From positions 3,038,001-3,102,000 of the forward strand of contig NZ_CP033070.1 of the NCBI RefSeq assembly GCF_003669035.1: a stretch of DNA of 64,000 nucleotides. Reading direction: 5' to 3'. This document shows positions 28,557 through 37,526 of the stretch, in pieces. A program made the position numbers and the translations under genes. The notes beneath the pieces are model-generated. The model searched no databases. It was not told where the DNA came from and worked only from the letters and a program-made list of their open reading frames with translations. Numbering within the stretch: position 1 is the stretch's first letter; every line of letters starts with the position of its first letter. This DNA comes from Chryseobacterium sp. 3008163. Its GTDB lineage: Bacteria > Bacteroidota > Bacteroidia > Flavobacteriales > Weeksellaceae.

Positions 28557-29234
28557 TTGAATAGTGATGGTTTACATATATGCATAAGTTCTAAGAACTT
28601 TAGTGGTGAAAGTTTTAAATTTTTGCTGCGTTTTCTTGGATTCATTATTTTCCTATTTCAGTTTCAGTTTTTAAATGCACAAGAGTCTTCAAAAGAAGAA
28701 CACACAGATACAGCATTCATTTTTGTAGACCGAAATGTAGTTGTATTTTCTAAAGATGAAAGCTTCAACAAAAAGCTCAGATATAAAGAAGCAGCCTTAT
28801 CAGAAAAAGATTTTGAAAAATCACATTCAATTGCACAAAATTCTTCTAGTAAGAATAAGCAAGCTGTACAATATGATCTTACGGAAGAAGTCAGATTGAC
28901 ACAAGAAAAAAAGAAGCAAACAACTCTTGAAGAGGTTAAACTAGAAATTGAAAAATTCGAAAGCAAAAATAAATCTTCTTTAATCAAAGAATTTTACCCG
29001 CCACAATCTTCAGATAAATTTTCTGGTTCTAAGTCTAATACTAAAGATTATATTGCTCCCAAACCTTCTAATCAGAATGTTTGTAAACAAGTATGTTTTT
29101 CAGAATTTTTTTTAATCAAGAAAGCGTTGGGCTTTCTGCATACCCAAAAATTCTTTTATTATAACAATAAATCATTTGACGGTTGTTTTTCTCAAGTTTT
29201 CTCAGTAAGGCCACCGCCACCAGTTTTTGCATAA
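28557..29234 (+). CDS. VRPPP-tail secreted protein A (module A leader)
   Basis: 225 residues with a TTG start; no in-frame ATG exists in the whole gene, and the promoter lies 17 nt upstream. An extended N-region (about 20 residues) precedes a hydrophobic signal segment ending FLNAQ. A charged, Lys/Glu-rich helical middle with coiled-coil character (about 105-145) leads to a C-terminal domain ending SFDGCFSQVFSVRPPPPVFA. The same tail is found in the proteins at 31895 and 36764, of which this is the most diverged. I know no named family. It heads a transcription unit with three tail-fibre-like genes. Secretion is supported; function is unknown. Confidence 0.75.
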   Translation: MNSDGLHICISSKNFSGESFKFLLRFLGFIIFLFQFQFLNAQESSKEEHTDTAFIFVDRNVVVFSKDESFNKKLRYKEAALSEKDFEKSHSIAQNSSSKNKQAVQYDLTEEVRLTQEKKKQTTLEEVKLEIEKFESKNKSSLIKEFYPPQSSDKFSGSKSNTKDYIAPKPSNQNVCKQVCFSEFFLIKKALGFLHTQKFFYYNNKSFDGCFSQVFSVRPPPPVFA

Positions 29235-29306
29235 ACTATTTTTAAACTGCTTTTTAGAGAAGACGGTTTATATCTACTTATTATCAATTTTAATTAAATT
29301 TTATCA

Positions 29307-30110
29307 ATGACAAAATATGCTTTATTTTGTGCAATACTTATAGGCGCAACATTATTCGCACAGGTGGGAATTAATACTACTAGTCCACAATCCACATTAG
29401 ATGTTAATGGCAACATTACTTTAAGAAACGAACTTCGTGTAGGCGGTACGAAAGACGTAAATGGTAATCCGGGTACAAATAATCAGATTTTAGTTTCACA
29501 AGGTGACAATACTACACCAATATGGAAAACTTCCAAACTTGGTTTTTATGAACTGAACGAATACAGAATAACAGATTCTAACGCTACGGCCGATGAAGTA
29601 GGAATCAATTTCGGAAATACAAGTGCAGGTGATGGAATTACCACAAGTGCTGTTGGAGAAAGCATTACTTCTGCAACGCCTGTTTGGTCAGAGATTCCCG
29701 GCTTGGCATCTAGCTTTAATGTGGCGAATCCGGTAAACAGAACAAACTTTTTGTTCCAGACAGGCCTAGAAATGTCTAACATTGGAGCAGGTACAGGTAA
29801 ATATGTGCGTTTTGCTTGCGGCATATTTATAGACGATACACTGAGAGCAATAAGAGCCGATCAGATCAATGGTATTAACAATAAAGGCCAAAAAAACCAA
29901 TCAATTTTTACCTTAAACTATACCGTAGATAATTTATCGGCTGGTAACCATACAGTGAAGGTAGCTTGTAGAAGAATTACATCAAGTGATACAGGTTTTC
30001 ATTTTGCAATTGGCAGAACAACAACAGATGGTACTCAGGTTGCCAACAATTTTATGCTTAAATCTGTTCTCAAATTTGATGTAAGTGAACAAGTTAAAAT
30101 AATTTATTAA
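29307..30110 (+). CDS. Secreted tail-fibre-like protein, tandem paralogue 1
   Basis: 267 residues with a signal peptide (ends TLFAQ). The N-terminal region VGINTTSPQSTLDVNGNITL is the short repeat-like motif common in Bacteroidota surface proteins and phage tail fibres. The C-terminal domain contains FACGIFIDDTLRAIR and NLSAGNHTVKVACRR. The next two genes encode proteins with the same layout, so this is a tandem family. The role is unknown; adhesion or matrix is inferred from the motif type only. Confidence 0.75.
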   Translation: MTKYALFCAILIGATLFAQVGINTTSPQSTLDVNGNITLRNELRVGGTKDVNGNPGTNNQILVSQGDNTTPIWKTSKLGFYELNEYRITDSNATADEVGINFGNTSAGDGITTSAVGESITSATPVWSEIPGLASSFNVANPVNRTNFLFQTGLEMSNIGAGTGKYVRFACGIFIDDTLRAIRADQINGINNKGQKNQSIFTLNYTVDNLSAGNHTVKVACRRITSSDTGFHFAIGRTTTDGTQVANNFMLKSVLKFDVSEQVKIIY

Positions 30111-30115
30111 AAGTC

Positions 30116-30922
30116 ATGCAAACAAAAAATAATATATTCCTTCTTCTTTTGTTGGTTCTAGGTGGTTTTGCAAATTCACAGATAGGTATCAACACAGAAA
30201 CTCCAAACGCAACGCTAGATGTACAGGGTAATTTAAGTGTAAGAAACAGAATCTTTTTAGGGGGAACAGATTTGGCAAATGGTTCTCTGGGTGATGTTGG
30301 TACAGTTTTGGTCTCGCAGGGAGCAAACAATCCTCCGGTTTGGAAGCTGATAAGAAGACCAGATTTTAATCCTTTCTTGTACACCATCTTTAATAATGCA
30401 GCAGCAGAAACACAAAACGGTATTATCTTCGGTACTGCAGCCAGTGGGTTTCAACTGTATGCTTTAGACCAGACTTTAAGTAGTTTTGCAGGAACTCAGA
30501 TAACAGAGCTACAACGTGATTTTCAGATTGATAACCCACAGAATATAACGTTTTTGTCATTCGAAACGATAGCTCATTTAGAATCTACCATTCAGTACAG
30601 TGCAGCAGACTTTTCGTGCGGTATTTTTGTTGATGATTTATTAAAAGGTATAAGAGTGTATACTGTCGATCAATCAGGAACAGCAGTAACCCCCTTCTTT
30701 ACATTTGATTTACTAGCTTCTGCAAATAATTTGTCGGTTGGAAATCATACCGCCAAAGTTGCTTGTAAAAAACGAGGAAACATCAACGGCTTTTCTGGCC
30801 AGCTCGGAATTGGCAGGGCTGTAAGTGGAAATTTGAATAATTTTATGACAAAATCATCACTGGTAGTAGAAACCTATGAAAAACCTAGTACGAGCAATAC
30901 TGTACCGGTTTATAATCCTTAA
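30116..30922 (+). CDS. Secreted tail-fibre-like protein, tandem paralogue 2
   Basis: 268 residues. Signal peptide ends GGFANSQ, then IGINTETPNATLDVQGNLSV, a GGTDLANGSLGDVGTVLVSQ segment parallel to its neighbours, and a C-terminal domain with FSCGIFVDDLLKGIR and NLSVGNHTAKVACKK. It starts 5 nt after the preceding gene. Same family as the flanking genes, moderately diverged. Confidence 0.75.
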   Translation: MQTKNNIFLLLLLVLGGFANSQIGINTETPNATLDVQGNLSVRNRIFLGGTDLANGSLGDVGTVLVSQGANNPPVWKLIRRPDFNPFLYTIFNNAAAETQNGIIFGTAASGFQLYALDQTLSSFAGTQITELQRDFQIDNPQNITFLSFETIAHLESTIQYSAADFSCGIFVDDLLKGIRVYTVDQSGTAVTPFFTFDLLASANNLSVGNHTAKVACKKRGNINGFSGQLGIGRAVSGNLNNFMTKSSLVVETYEKPSTSNTVPVYNP

Positions 30923-30936
30923 TCAATTTTATTAAA

Positions 30937-31701
30937 ATGAAAAAATATATTTTAATTCTTCTTTTTGCAATACAATCGGGTTTGTTTTTTGCACAGACAG
31001 GAAACGTGGGGGTCGCAACAGTAAATCCGCGAACAAATCTTGATGTAAATGGAACAACAAATGTTAATAATGAAATTAATTTGGGAGGATCAGATTCAGC
31101 TGTCGGAAGTCCGGGGACTGTAGGAGACCTCGTTTCTGCAAATGGTGCTACAAACCCTCAATGGAAAAAATTTGATTTGCCAAATGGCTATTTAGATGGT
31201 CTGATACTTACTGCATCTTATCTGAAGTCTACCAACGTAGGAGCCTCATTTAATGGAACCGGGAGTAATGGTGTCTCTTACAACGAAAATCAGGCACTGC
31301 CGGCTGATTGGATAGAGATTACCGGAGTAAGTGAGACTTCATTTAGAATCAATAAAACAACCAATATTGTCAATATTTTTGTACAGACCGTAGCACAGGT
31401 AACGGGCGCTAATGCTACAGGATCGTTCGGGTGTGGTATTTATATAGATAATCAATTGAGATTTACAAGAACAGGAATTGTTACAGGCGCTACAGGTTCT
31501 TATAAAATTTTAACACTGAATGCATCTATTCCTGATTTACCTGTGGGTATCCACAGTTATAAATTTGCCTGTGCTCAGCGTAATGTTCCTGTTGGAAGTG
31601 TACTAACAGTAGGGCAGGCACAGACTGGTGTAGTTAATACTTTGAGTGCTACTATGGCAGGTACCTCATCTTCCTTGAAGATTTTGGAACCAATACAATA
31701 A
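30937..31701 (+). CDS. Secreted tail-fibre-like protein, tandem paralogue 3
   Basis: 254 residues with a signal peptide ending GLFFAQ. It keeps NVGVATVNPRTNLDVNGTTN, GGSDSAVGSPGTVGDLVSAN and, near the C-terminus, FGCGIYIDNQLRFTR with DLPVGIHSYKFACAQ. It is the most diverged of the three tandem copies. A terminator follows, ending module A. Confidence 0.75.
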   Translation: MKKYILILLFAIQSGLFFAQTGNVGVATVNPRTNLDVNGTTNVNNEINLGGSDSAVGSPGTVGDLVSANGATNPQWKKFDLPNGYLDGLILTASYLKSTNVGASFNGTGSNGVSYNENQALPADWIEITGVSETSFRINKTTNIVNIFVQTVAQVTGANATGSFGCGIYIDNQLRFTRTGIVTGATGSYKILTLNASIPDLPVGIHSYKFACAQRNVPVGSVLTVGQAQTGVVNTLSATMAGTSSSLKILEPIQ

Positions 31702-31723
31702 TTTTTTTACAATTACATTTAAT

Positions 31724-31760
31724 AAATGCTGTTTCAGAAATGAGACAGCATTTATTTTTT
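31724..31760 (+). terminator. Module A terminator
   Basis: 13-bp stem (AAATGCTGTTTCA / TGAGACAGCATTT, one wobble) with a GAAA tetraloop and T-rich tail. Confidence 0.85.
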
Positions 31761-31846
31761 AAGTAAATATTTATTTATTATTCTTTATTGTGTGAAATTA
31801 AATATTATGTTAAATGATATTTTTTAGATAATTGACAAAGAAACAA

Positions 31847-31876
31847 TTGATTAGTTAAATATAATGATTATATTTG
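31847..31876 (+). promoter_or_regulatory. Module B promoter
   Basis: TTG at 31847-31849 and TATATTTG at 31869-31876 with a 19-nt spacer. Confidence 0.8.
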
Positions 31877-31894
31877 CGCAAACAAATGATATAA

Positions 31895-32578
31895 TTGAAA
31901 AAGAAACTAACAAGCTTTAGCTGTGCTAAAAAATATTCGAACCTTAATAAAGGCTTTGGATATTTTTGCGGTTTATGTGTCTTGTTATTTTTTTCTTTTA
32001 ATAGTTTATTGAATGCACAAGTAGGCATTGGGAATCCCGCTCAGTCTGCGATTATTCTTAAAAATGGGGCTGCGATTTATTCTACAGATGCCAACTTTAA
32101 TCAGCAAATAAATTCAGACAAGATTTCCTTAAAAAACACAGAAGTTTTTTATGAAAGTGAGAATGGTGATGAAGTAATATGGGTAGCTGCTTCAGAAAAA
32201 AGTATTGAATCCGAAAAAAAAGATCTCAAAACTCAGGTAAAAATTGCTGAAAACAACAAGAAGAAAGAGGCGCTAAAAAAACTAAAAAAGCAGGTTTCTG
32301 ATTATGAATCTCAAAAAGAAAAATTCGAATCAGAGAAAATAAAGACTTTTCCGTCTTCTGAAGAATTCATTTCATCTACTCACGTCAACACAGATTATGT
32401 AGTCCCGAGCTACCATCAGCATAAATTATCTAAAATTTATAGTGCAGAAAATCAGTATATAATTAAGCTGGCTTTAGATTTTTTATACCCTAAAGAATAT
32501 ACTTATTACAATAACAAACCTTTAGATTTCTGTTTTTCTGAAGTCTTTTCTGTAAGGCCACCACCATTTTTTATATAA
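31895..32578 (+). CDS. VRPPP-tail secreted protein B (module B leader)
   Basis: 227 residues, TTG start (MKKKLTSF), no in-frame ATG available. It has an extended N-region, then a hydrophobic signal ending SLLNAQ. The N-terminal mature region has ILKNGAAIYSTDANFNQQI, closely matching the module C paralogue (VLKDGANLYSADDNFNKQI). The middle is a Lys/Glu coiled coil (KKDLKTQVKIAENNKKKEAL, about 107-126), and the C-terminus ends LDFCFSEVFSVRPPPFFI. Function is unknown. It precedes the 969-residue surface protein gene. Confidence 0.78.
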   Translation: MKKKLTSFSCAKKYSNLNKGFGYFCGLCVLLFFSFNSLLNAQVGIGNPAQSAIILKNGAAIYSTDANFNQQINSDKISLKNTEVFYESENGDEVIWVAASEKSIESEKKDLKTQVKIAENNKKKEALKKLKKQVSDYESQKEKFESEKIKTFPSSEEFISSTHVNTDYVVPSYHQHKLSKIYSAENQYIIKLALDFLYPKEYTYYNNKPLDFCFSEVFSVRPPPFFI

Positions 32579-32672
32579 TTTTTCTAATCAGGTAATTAAA
32601 AAGAGGATTGTTTATTTATAATTTCTCTTGTAAACACCTGAAATATTGAATTCTTATATAAAAAAAATTAAA

Positions 32673-35582
32673 ATGAAAAAAAATATATTCAAGTATGTCC
32701 TTGTGCCTACAATGATTTTGTGTGCATTTGGAATTAACTTTTTTAAAGCTCAGAATTGGACGACAGTCTGGACTGAGAATTTCAACGGGCTTTCTTACAG
32801 TTCGTCTTACAATAACGGTGTTACAGGATATTGGAATAATAGTGCCAACCCGCCACAAAATAGTCAGATAAATGGCGCTTTTGAAGCTAACCCAGCTAAT
32901 AATATTGTTGCAGGTACAACACAAGTACCTTCCGATGCAGCGGGTGGGAGATTTCTGATGTTTTGGACACAAGGTGGGGTCGCTATACCAGCTTCAGAAA
33001 ATGTGTTTTTCAAAAAAACTATGACTGTAGTGCCTGGGAAAACATATAGAATAAATTACCGTTTTGCAACATTAGGAGCCGTTCCTGGTACTGCTACAAA
33101 TAGGGCAAACGCCACATTCAGGGTTTCACCACAAGGCAATACGACATCATTTTATACCTCGGGAATGGTTGTTGCGGATGTGAATGCGTGGAAAAATGTT
33201 CAGTATGAATTTACGGTTCCTTCGTCAGTTACTTCAGTAGATATGACTTGGGAAAATACCACAAAATCTACCACGGGAAATGATTTTGCTCTTGATGATT
33301 TAGTATTGCAGGAAGCTGTCGATAGTGATGGGGATGGTATTCCTGATTATATAGATGATGACGATGACAACGATGGTATTTTAGACACTGCTGAATGTGG
33401 AGGGGGTGCAATTTACAACTATTCCGGATTTGGGATCAGAACGATATCTGCTACTCAGGCTAATTTAATAGGTTTAACAGGCAATACTTATACTCCTACG
33501 ACTATAGCAACAAATATTATCCCTGGTAATGATGCCAATCACATGACAACAGATGCTGCGAGAAACAGAGTGTTATTTGCAAATAATATAGCGCAGGGAA
33601 GTCTTTTTGCCTATCAGTTTTCAACCAATACCGTTGTAAATGTAGGTTCAGGATTTTTATCAAGTTTGGGTGATGCTTCAGGAGGGGCCGCAATGTATAA
33701 CAATGATTATTTTATTTACGATGACACAGGAACAACAAGTCAGGGATTGTGGCGAGTAACGTTTAATGCAAGCGGAAATGCGAGTACCCTTACCAAAGTT
33801 GTTGACCCTATTTCTGGAATAGATTTAGGAGATATTGCGATCAATTCTTCAGGGATGGTTTATGTTATAGGCAGCACAGGTGCTCTATATAAACTTGACT
33901 TGAGCAGTTTAAACTTAAGTATAACTACTCCTTCATCAGCTTGGATTTCTGTTGGAACAACAGCCTCAGCCTCAGGTACGCAATTGTTTTTTGGTGCGAA
34001 TGGAGATTTGATAGGGAGCAATAGTGGAAATTTAATACGAATAGATCCAAATAATGCAGCTAATTTAGGGACAATATCTACCCTGACTTCTGGATATAGT
34101 TGGGGTGATATTTCGGAAGCACCATCGGTAGGGTTCAGCTGTGGTACTGATACTGATAGTGACGGAATTCCCAATAATTTAGACTTAGATTCAGACGGTG
34201 ATGGCTGTCCAGATGCCAGAGAAGGTGCAGGAAATTTCAACCCTACAACAATTGCATCAGGAACAATTGCTTCCCAAACTCCAAATACCAACTTTGGAAC
34301 TGCGGTGAGTGTGACTACAGGCGTACCTACTGCAGTAGGAGCAGGTCAGTCTGTTGGACAATCTCAGGATTCATCGAAAAACGATTGTCTAGATTCTGAT
34401 GGCGATGGTCTTCCTGATTGGCAGGATTTAGATGATGATAATGATGGGATTCTGGATACGGTAGAATGTACACCAACTTATTTAGTGCGCCCGGTTACTT
34501 CGTCTTCAGTTACAGCCGATAAACCTATAACTGTTGGAACCGCTCCGCAAATTGCTGACGGTGAGGGGGCAGGTGGATCGGGAGATGGTCCTTTCCCTTA
34601 CTGGTACACCAACGTGCCAAACCTTCCCATAGCTTTCAGTATGAATATGCAATCTTCCTCTACAATTGATCATGTTAAACTATATGGTCCATGGGGATTC
34701 AATGAATGGATTGGTAATTTTACAATTGAATTATATAATGCGGGCAATACACTTTTGGGAACTGAGAATTTTGTAGCTCCGGATCAATATACGGGAACTC
34801 CTATTTTTAGTTTTACAAAAGAATATACAAATGTGGCAAGAGTTCGGTTCACTATTGTTTCCAGCCAAGGCTACAGTACTGTAACGCCACCACGAGCTTC
34901 TGTGAATGAGATTGTATTTTTAGATCTGCAGCCGCTGACTTGTGATACAGATAATGATGGAATCCCTAATCATTTAGATCTTGATTCCGATAACGATGGT
35001 TGTTTAGATGCGATGGAAGGAGATGAGAACGTTACTGTGAATATGTTGGTTAATGCAGCATCAGGTCTTAGTGTGGGAACAGGTTCATCAGCATCCAATC
35101 AGAATTTGTGTGCTTCCGGAACCTGTGTTAACGCTAATGGTGTTCCTACCCAAGTGAATTCTGGAGGAGCGGCCGATATCGGAGGAGATGTTGGTCAGGG
35201 AATCGGTGATTCGCAAAACGCATTGATAAGTTCAGGATGTTATTGCTACAAACCTGAAGTAGTGGTTGCAGGAAATCCGAACCCTGTAAAACACGGAATT
35301 ACTGCACTAAAAAGAGCAAATTCAGGTACTTCAGATTGGCCGGTTGTGAGACAGAGTGCATGGACGGTTTTAGAGTCTAAAACTAAAGGTTTTGTTCTCA
35401 ACCGTATGGCATTCGTAGATGCAGATTCTAACACGGCTACACCAACCACGCCACCATTGGCATCCATTCCTGCAGCGAATTATGTAGAGGGAATGATGGT
35501 TTACGATACCGTAGCAAAGTGTTTGAAAATCTACAATGGTACAATCTGGAGCTGTTTCAGTACACAGACTTGTCCGGATTAA
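32673..35582 (+). CDS. Large secreted protein with thrombospondin type 3 calcium repeats
   Basis: 969 residues from ATG 32673 (an upstream TTG adds nine unlikely residues). Signal peptide ends FFKAQ. An N-terminal domain of about 180 residues (NWTTVWTENFNG onward) resembles carbohydrate-binding or lectin-like jellyroll domains. It is followed by Asp-rich TSP3-type repeats (DSDGDGIPDYIDDDDDNDG), a propeller-like DUF6923 region (about 230-470), further TSP3 blocks and a galactose-binding-like domain. The C-terminal module contains HGITALKRA, WTVLESKTKGFVLNR and VEGMMVYDTVAKCLKIYNG, and ends CFSTQTCPD. That module is shared with the large protein at 37527. No T9SS sorting tail is visible. Confidence 0.8.
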   Translation: MKKNIFKYVLVPTMILCAFGINFFKAQNWTTVWTENFNGLSYSSSYNNGVTGYWNNSANPPQNSQINGAFEANPANNIVAGTTQVPSDAAGGRFLMFWTQGGVAIPASENVFFKKTMTVVPGKTYRINYRFATLGAVPGTATNRANATFRVSPQGNTTSFYTSGMVVADVNAWKNVQYEFTVPSSVTSVDMTWENTTKSTTGNDFALDDLVLQEAVDSDGDGIPDYIDDDDDNDGILDTAECGGGAIYNYSGFGIRTISATQANLIGLTGNTYTPTTIATNIIPGNDANHMTTDAARNRVLFANNIAQGSLFAYQFSTNTVVNVGSGFLSSLGDASGGAAMYNNDYFIYDDTGTTSQGLWRVTFNASGNASTLTKVVDPISGIDLGDIAINSSGMVYVIGSTGALYKLDLSSLNLSITTPSSAWISVGTTASASGTQLFFGANGDLIGSNSGNLIRIDPNNAANLGTISTLTSGYSWGDISEAPSVGFSCGTDTDSDGIPNNLDLDSDGDGCPDAREGAGNFNPTTIASGTIASQTPNTNFGTAVSVTTGVPTAVGAGQSVGQSQDSSKNDCLDSDGDGLPDWQDLDDDNDGILDTVECTPTYLVRPVTSSSVTADKPITVGTAPQIADGEGAGGSGDGPFPYWYTNVPNLPIAFSMNMQSSSTIDHVKLYGPWGFNEWIGNFTIELYNAGNTLLGTENFVAPDQYTGTPIFSFTKEYTNVARVRFTIVSSQGYSTVTPPRASVNEIVFLDLQPLTCDTDNDGIPNHLDLDSDNDGCLDAMEGDENVTVNMLVNAASGLSVGTGSSASNQNLCASGTCVNANGVPTQVNSGGAADIGGDVGQGIGDSQNALISSGCYCYKPEVVVAGNPNPVKHGITALKRANSGTSDWPVVRQSAWTVLESKTKGFVLNRMAFVDADSNTATPTTPPLASIPAANYVEGMMVYDTVAKCLKIYNGTIWSCFSTQTCPD

Positions 35583-35621
35583 TTCAATTAAGATTTTAAT
35601 TAAGTTTAAATTTTAAAAAAC

Positions 35622-36227
35622 ATGAAAAATATATTAAAAATAGCATTTCTCTTCATCGCTGCTTCTGCCTCTGCTCAGGTGGCAATCGGGAAATCATCAC
35701 TCACCACCTTGCCTTTACCGGCTCCGGCAGGAACTCCCAATCCTTCAATTTCTCTGGAATTTGGGGATTATGTAGTCAATCAGGGAAAAGGTTTTGTATT
35801 ACCCTGGACAACTGCTGCGATGGATAAAGCTGCTGCAGTGGAAGGGACAATTATCTACGATACCACAGATTTTATCGTGAAGTACAAAAACGGAACTGCG
35901 GCAACAAGCTGGGTGGCTCTCACGAAAAACGAAAGCGCTCCTGCACCGATAAACAGTACCCAAGGTGTGGTAGACACGACACTTCAGGATACTTTCAATG
36001 GTGTTGCTTTAGCGGATAGTCCTACAGCCAAAACAAGCATCGGAACACCGACTTCGGTTCCCGGGATTTTGGTTTTGGAAGACGCTAACAAAGCAATGAT
36101 TCTCCCAAAAGTGCCAAGTCCGCATCTGAATATCTCAAATCCTGAACCTGGAACAATGGTTTATGATACGGTAAAACAGCAATTGGCAGTTTTTAATGGT
36201 AAAGTTTGGTCTTTTTGGAAACCATAG
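35622..36227 (+). CDS. Small secreted protein with MVYD-YNG-W motif
   Basis: 201 residues, signal peptide ending SASAQ. It contains two copies of a GTxxYDT element (EGTIIYDTTDFIVKYKNG and PGTMVYDTVKQQLAVFNGKV, each about 25 residues), the second followed by WSFW at the C-terminus. It is similar along its length to residues 1-175 of the protein at 40999, and its tail echoes the end of the large protein encoded upstream. Function is unknown; it closes module B. Confidence 0.72.
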   Translation: MKNILKIAFLFIAASASAQVAIGKSSLTTLPLPAPAGTPNPSISLEFGDYVVNQGKGFVLPWTTAAMDKAAAVEGTIIYDTTDFIVKYKNGTAATSWVALTKNESAPAPINSTQGVVDTTLQDTFNGVALADSPTAKTSIGTPTSVPGILVLEDANKAMILPKVPSPHLNISNPEPGTMVYDTVKQQLAVFNGKVWSFWKP

Positions 36228-36254
36228 ATTTACAGTAAAATAAATATATATTTT

Positions 36255-36289
36255 AAGTTGCTTCGTGATGGAGCAACTTTTTTTTTTTG
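36255..36289 (+). terminator. Module B terminator
   Basis: 10-bp stem (AAGTTGCTTC / GGAGCAACTT, one wobble), 5-nt loop, T10 tail. Confidence 0.88.
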
Positions 36290-36730
36290 TTTAAAAATAA
36301 TTTCACGTGGTGATGAAATGAAAATCAAATATTTGTTGATGATGTATCTCTAATTTTATGGATTGTTTTTTCTTAAATTTTATTTTTTTAAATTAAAATT
36401 ATGGATAAAGTATAGTTAGCAATCATATTCAGGTATTCGTGTTTAATGTATTTTATTTATATAAGTTTCTTATGTAATTCCTGTTAATAATGCTTTTAGG
36501 TTGGTAGTATCCATTATTTCGAGATTTTATAAATTAATCAGAAAATAAATGTAGGTGTAAATTATTGCAATTTTTTTTGAAATTTTAAGTGTAAAAAATC
36601 AATTTTTAAATGCGTTGTTATTGAAAAAATGCGGTTAAAAATTTAATGATATTGTTTTTATACGCAATTCGGATATAACGTGATACTATGTGATTTGTTG
36701 ATATTCATTTAATACAATATTTGTTGATTT
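36290..36730. other. Long AT-rich spacer upstream of module C
   Basis: About 440 bp, extremely AT-rich, with no supported gene. TACTTTTG at 36737-36744 just after it is the best -7 promoter element for module C; no properly spaced -33 element is clear. Confidence 0.55.
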
Positions 36731-36763
36731 ATTGCTTACTTTTGCACCTGTAAACTAATATCC

Positions 36764-37453
36764 TTGCAAGAAACTTTATTATATAACAATACGGTTGCTA
36801 AAAATTTGAACTTTATTAAAGGTTTGAATTATTTTCCAGCGTTATTGTTGATAATGTTATTTTCTTTAATAAATAATGTTTACGCTCAAAAAGCTAATTC
36901 TCAGCAACAAATTACGCCGACTACCATTGTTTTAAAAGATGGGGCAAATTTGTACTCTGCAGATGATAATTTTAATAAGCAGATTCTTAGCAATAAAATT
37001 ATTCTGAAAAACTCTGATGTTTCTTATCAGGAAAACGGAGGCAAAGAACACCTTCTCAAATTAATTGCCAAGCAATCCCAAAAGGAAGAAAAGAAAGATC
37101 TTAAGAATCAGTTAAAAATAGCTGAAAATAAAAGACAAAAAGAAGCTTTACAACAAGTAAAAAAAGAAATAGAAAAATTTGAAAAAAGGGTTCAGGTTTT
37201 TGTTAAGCATGATTTCAATGGTGCTCCGCCTCCTGATCAGTTTTTTTCTTCAAGCTCAATCGCAAAAAACTATGTAATACCTAGTCAAAACACTCACGAT
37301 TTTTCTAAATTCTATATTTCGGCAGACGCTTATGTAATTACTCAGGCTTTAGACTTTCTACATTCTCAAAAATACACATACTACAATAACAAATCTCTGG
37401 ATTTTTGTTTCTCTGAGGTCTTTTCTGTGAGACCGCCACCGGTATTAGTTTAA
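36764..37453 (+). CDS. VRPPP-tail secreted protein C (module C leader)
   Basis: 229 residues, TTG start, 20 nt after a TACTTTTG promoter element; the only in-frame ATG lies inside the signal peptide. Extended N-region then hydrophobic segment ending NNVYAQ. The mature protein has VLKDGANLYSADDNFNKQI, the coiled coil KKDLKNQLKIAENKRQKEAL, and the tail LDFCFSEVFSVRPPPVLV. It is clearly paralogous to protein B and more distantly to protein A. It heads the unit with the 1,148-residue protein. Function is unknown. Confidence 0.78.
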   Translation: MQETLLYNNTVAKNLNFIKGLNYFPALLLIMLFSLINNVYAQKANSQQQITPTTIVLKDGANLYSADDNFNKQILSNKIILKNSDVSYQENGGKEHLLKLIAKQSQKEEKKDLKNQLKIAENKRQKEALQQVKKEIEKFEKRVQVFVKHDFNGAPPPDQFFSSSSIAKNYVIPSQNTHDFSKFYISADAYVITQALDFLHSQKYTYYNNKSLDFCFSEVFSVRPPPVLV

Positions 37454-37526
37454 ATAAAATTCGAATAATTTTTATTAATACTCATGCTCACGTTTTTATA
37501 GTGGGTATGCTAATACTTTATGAATA

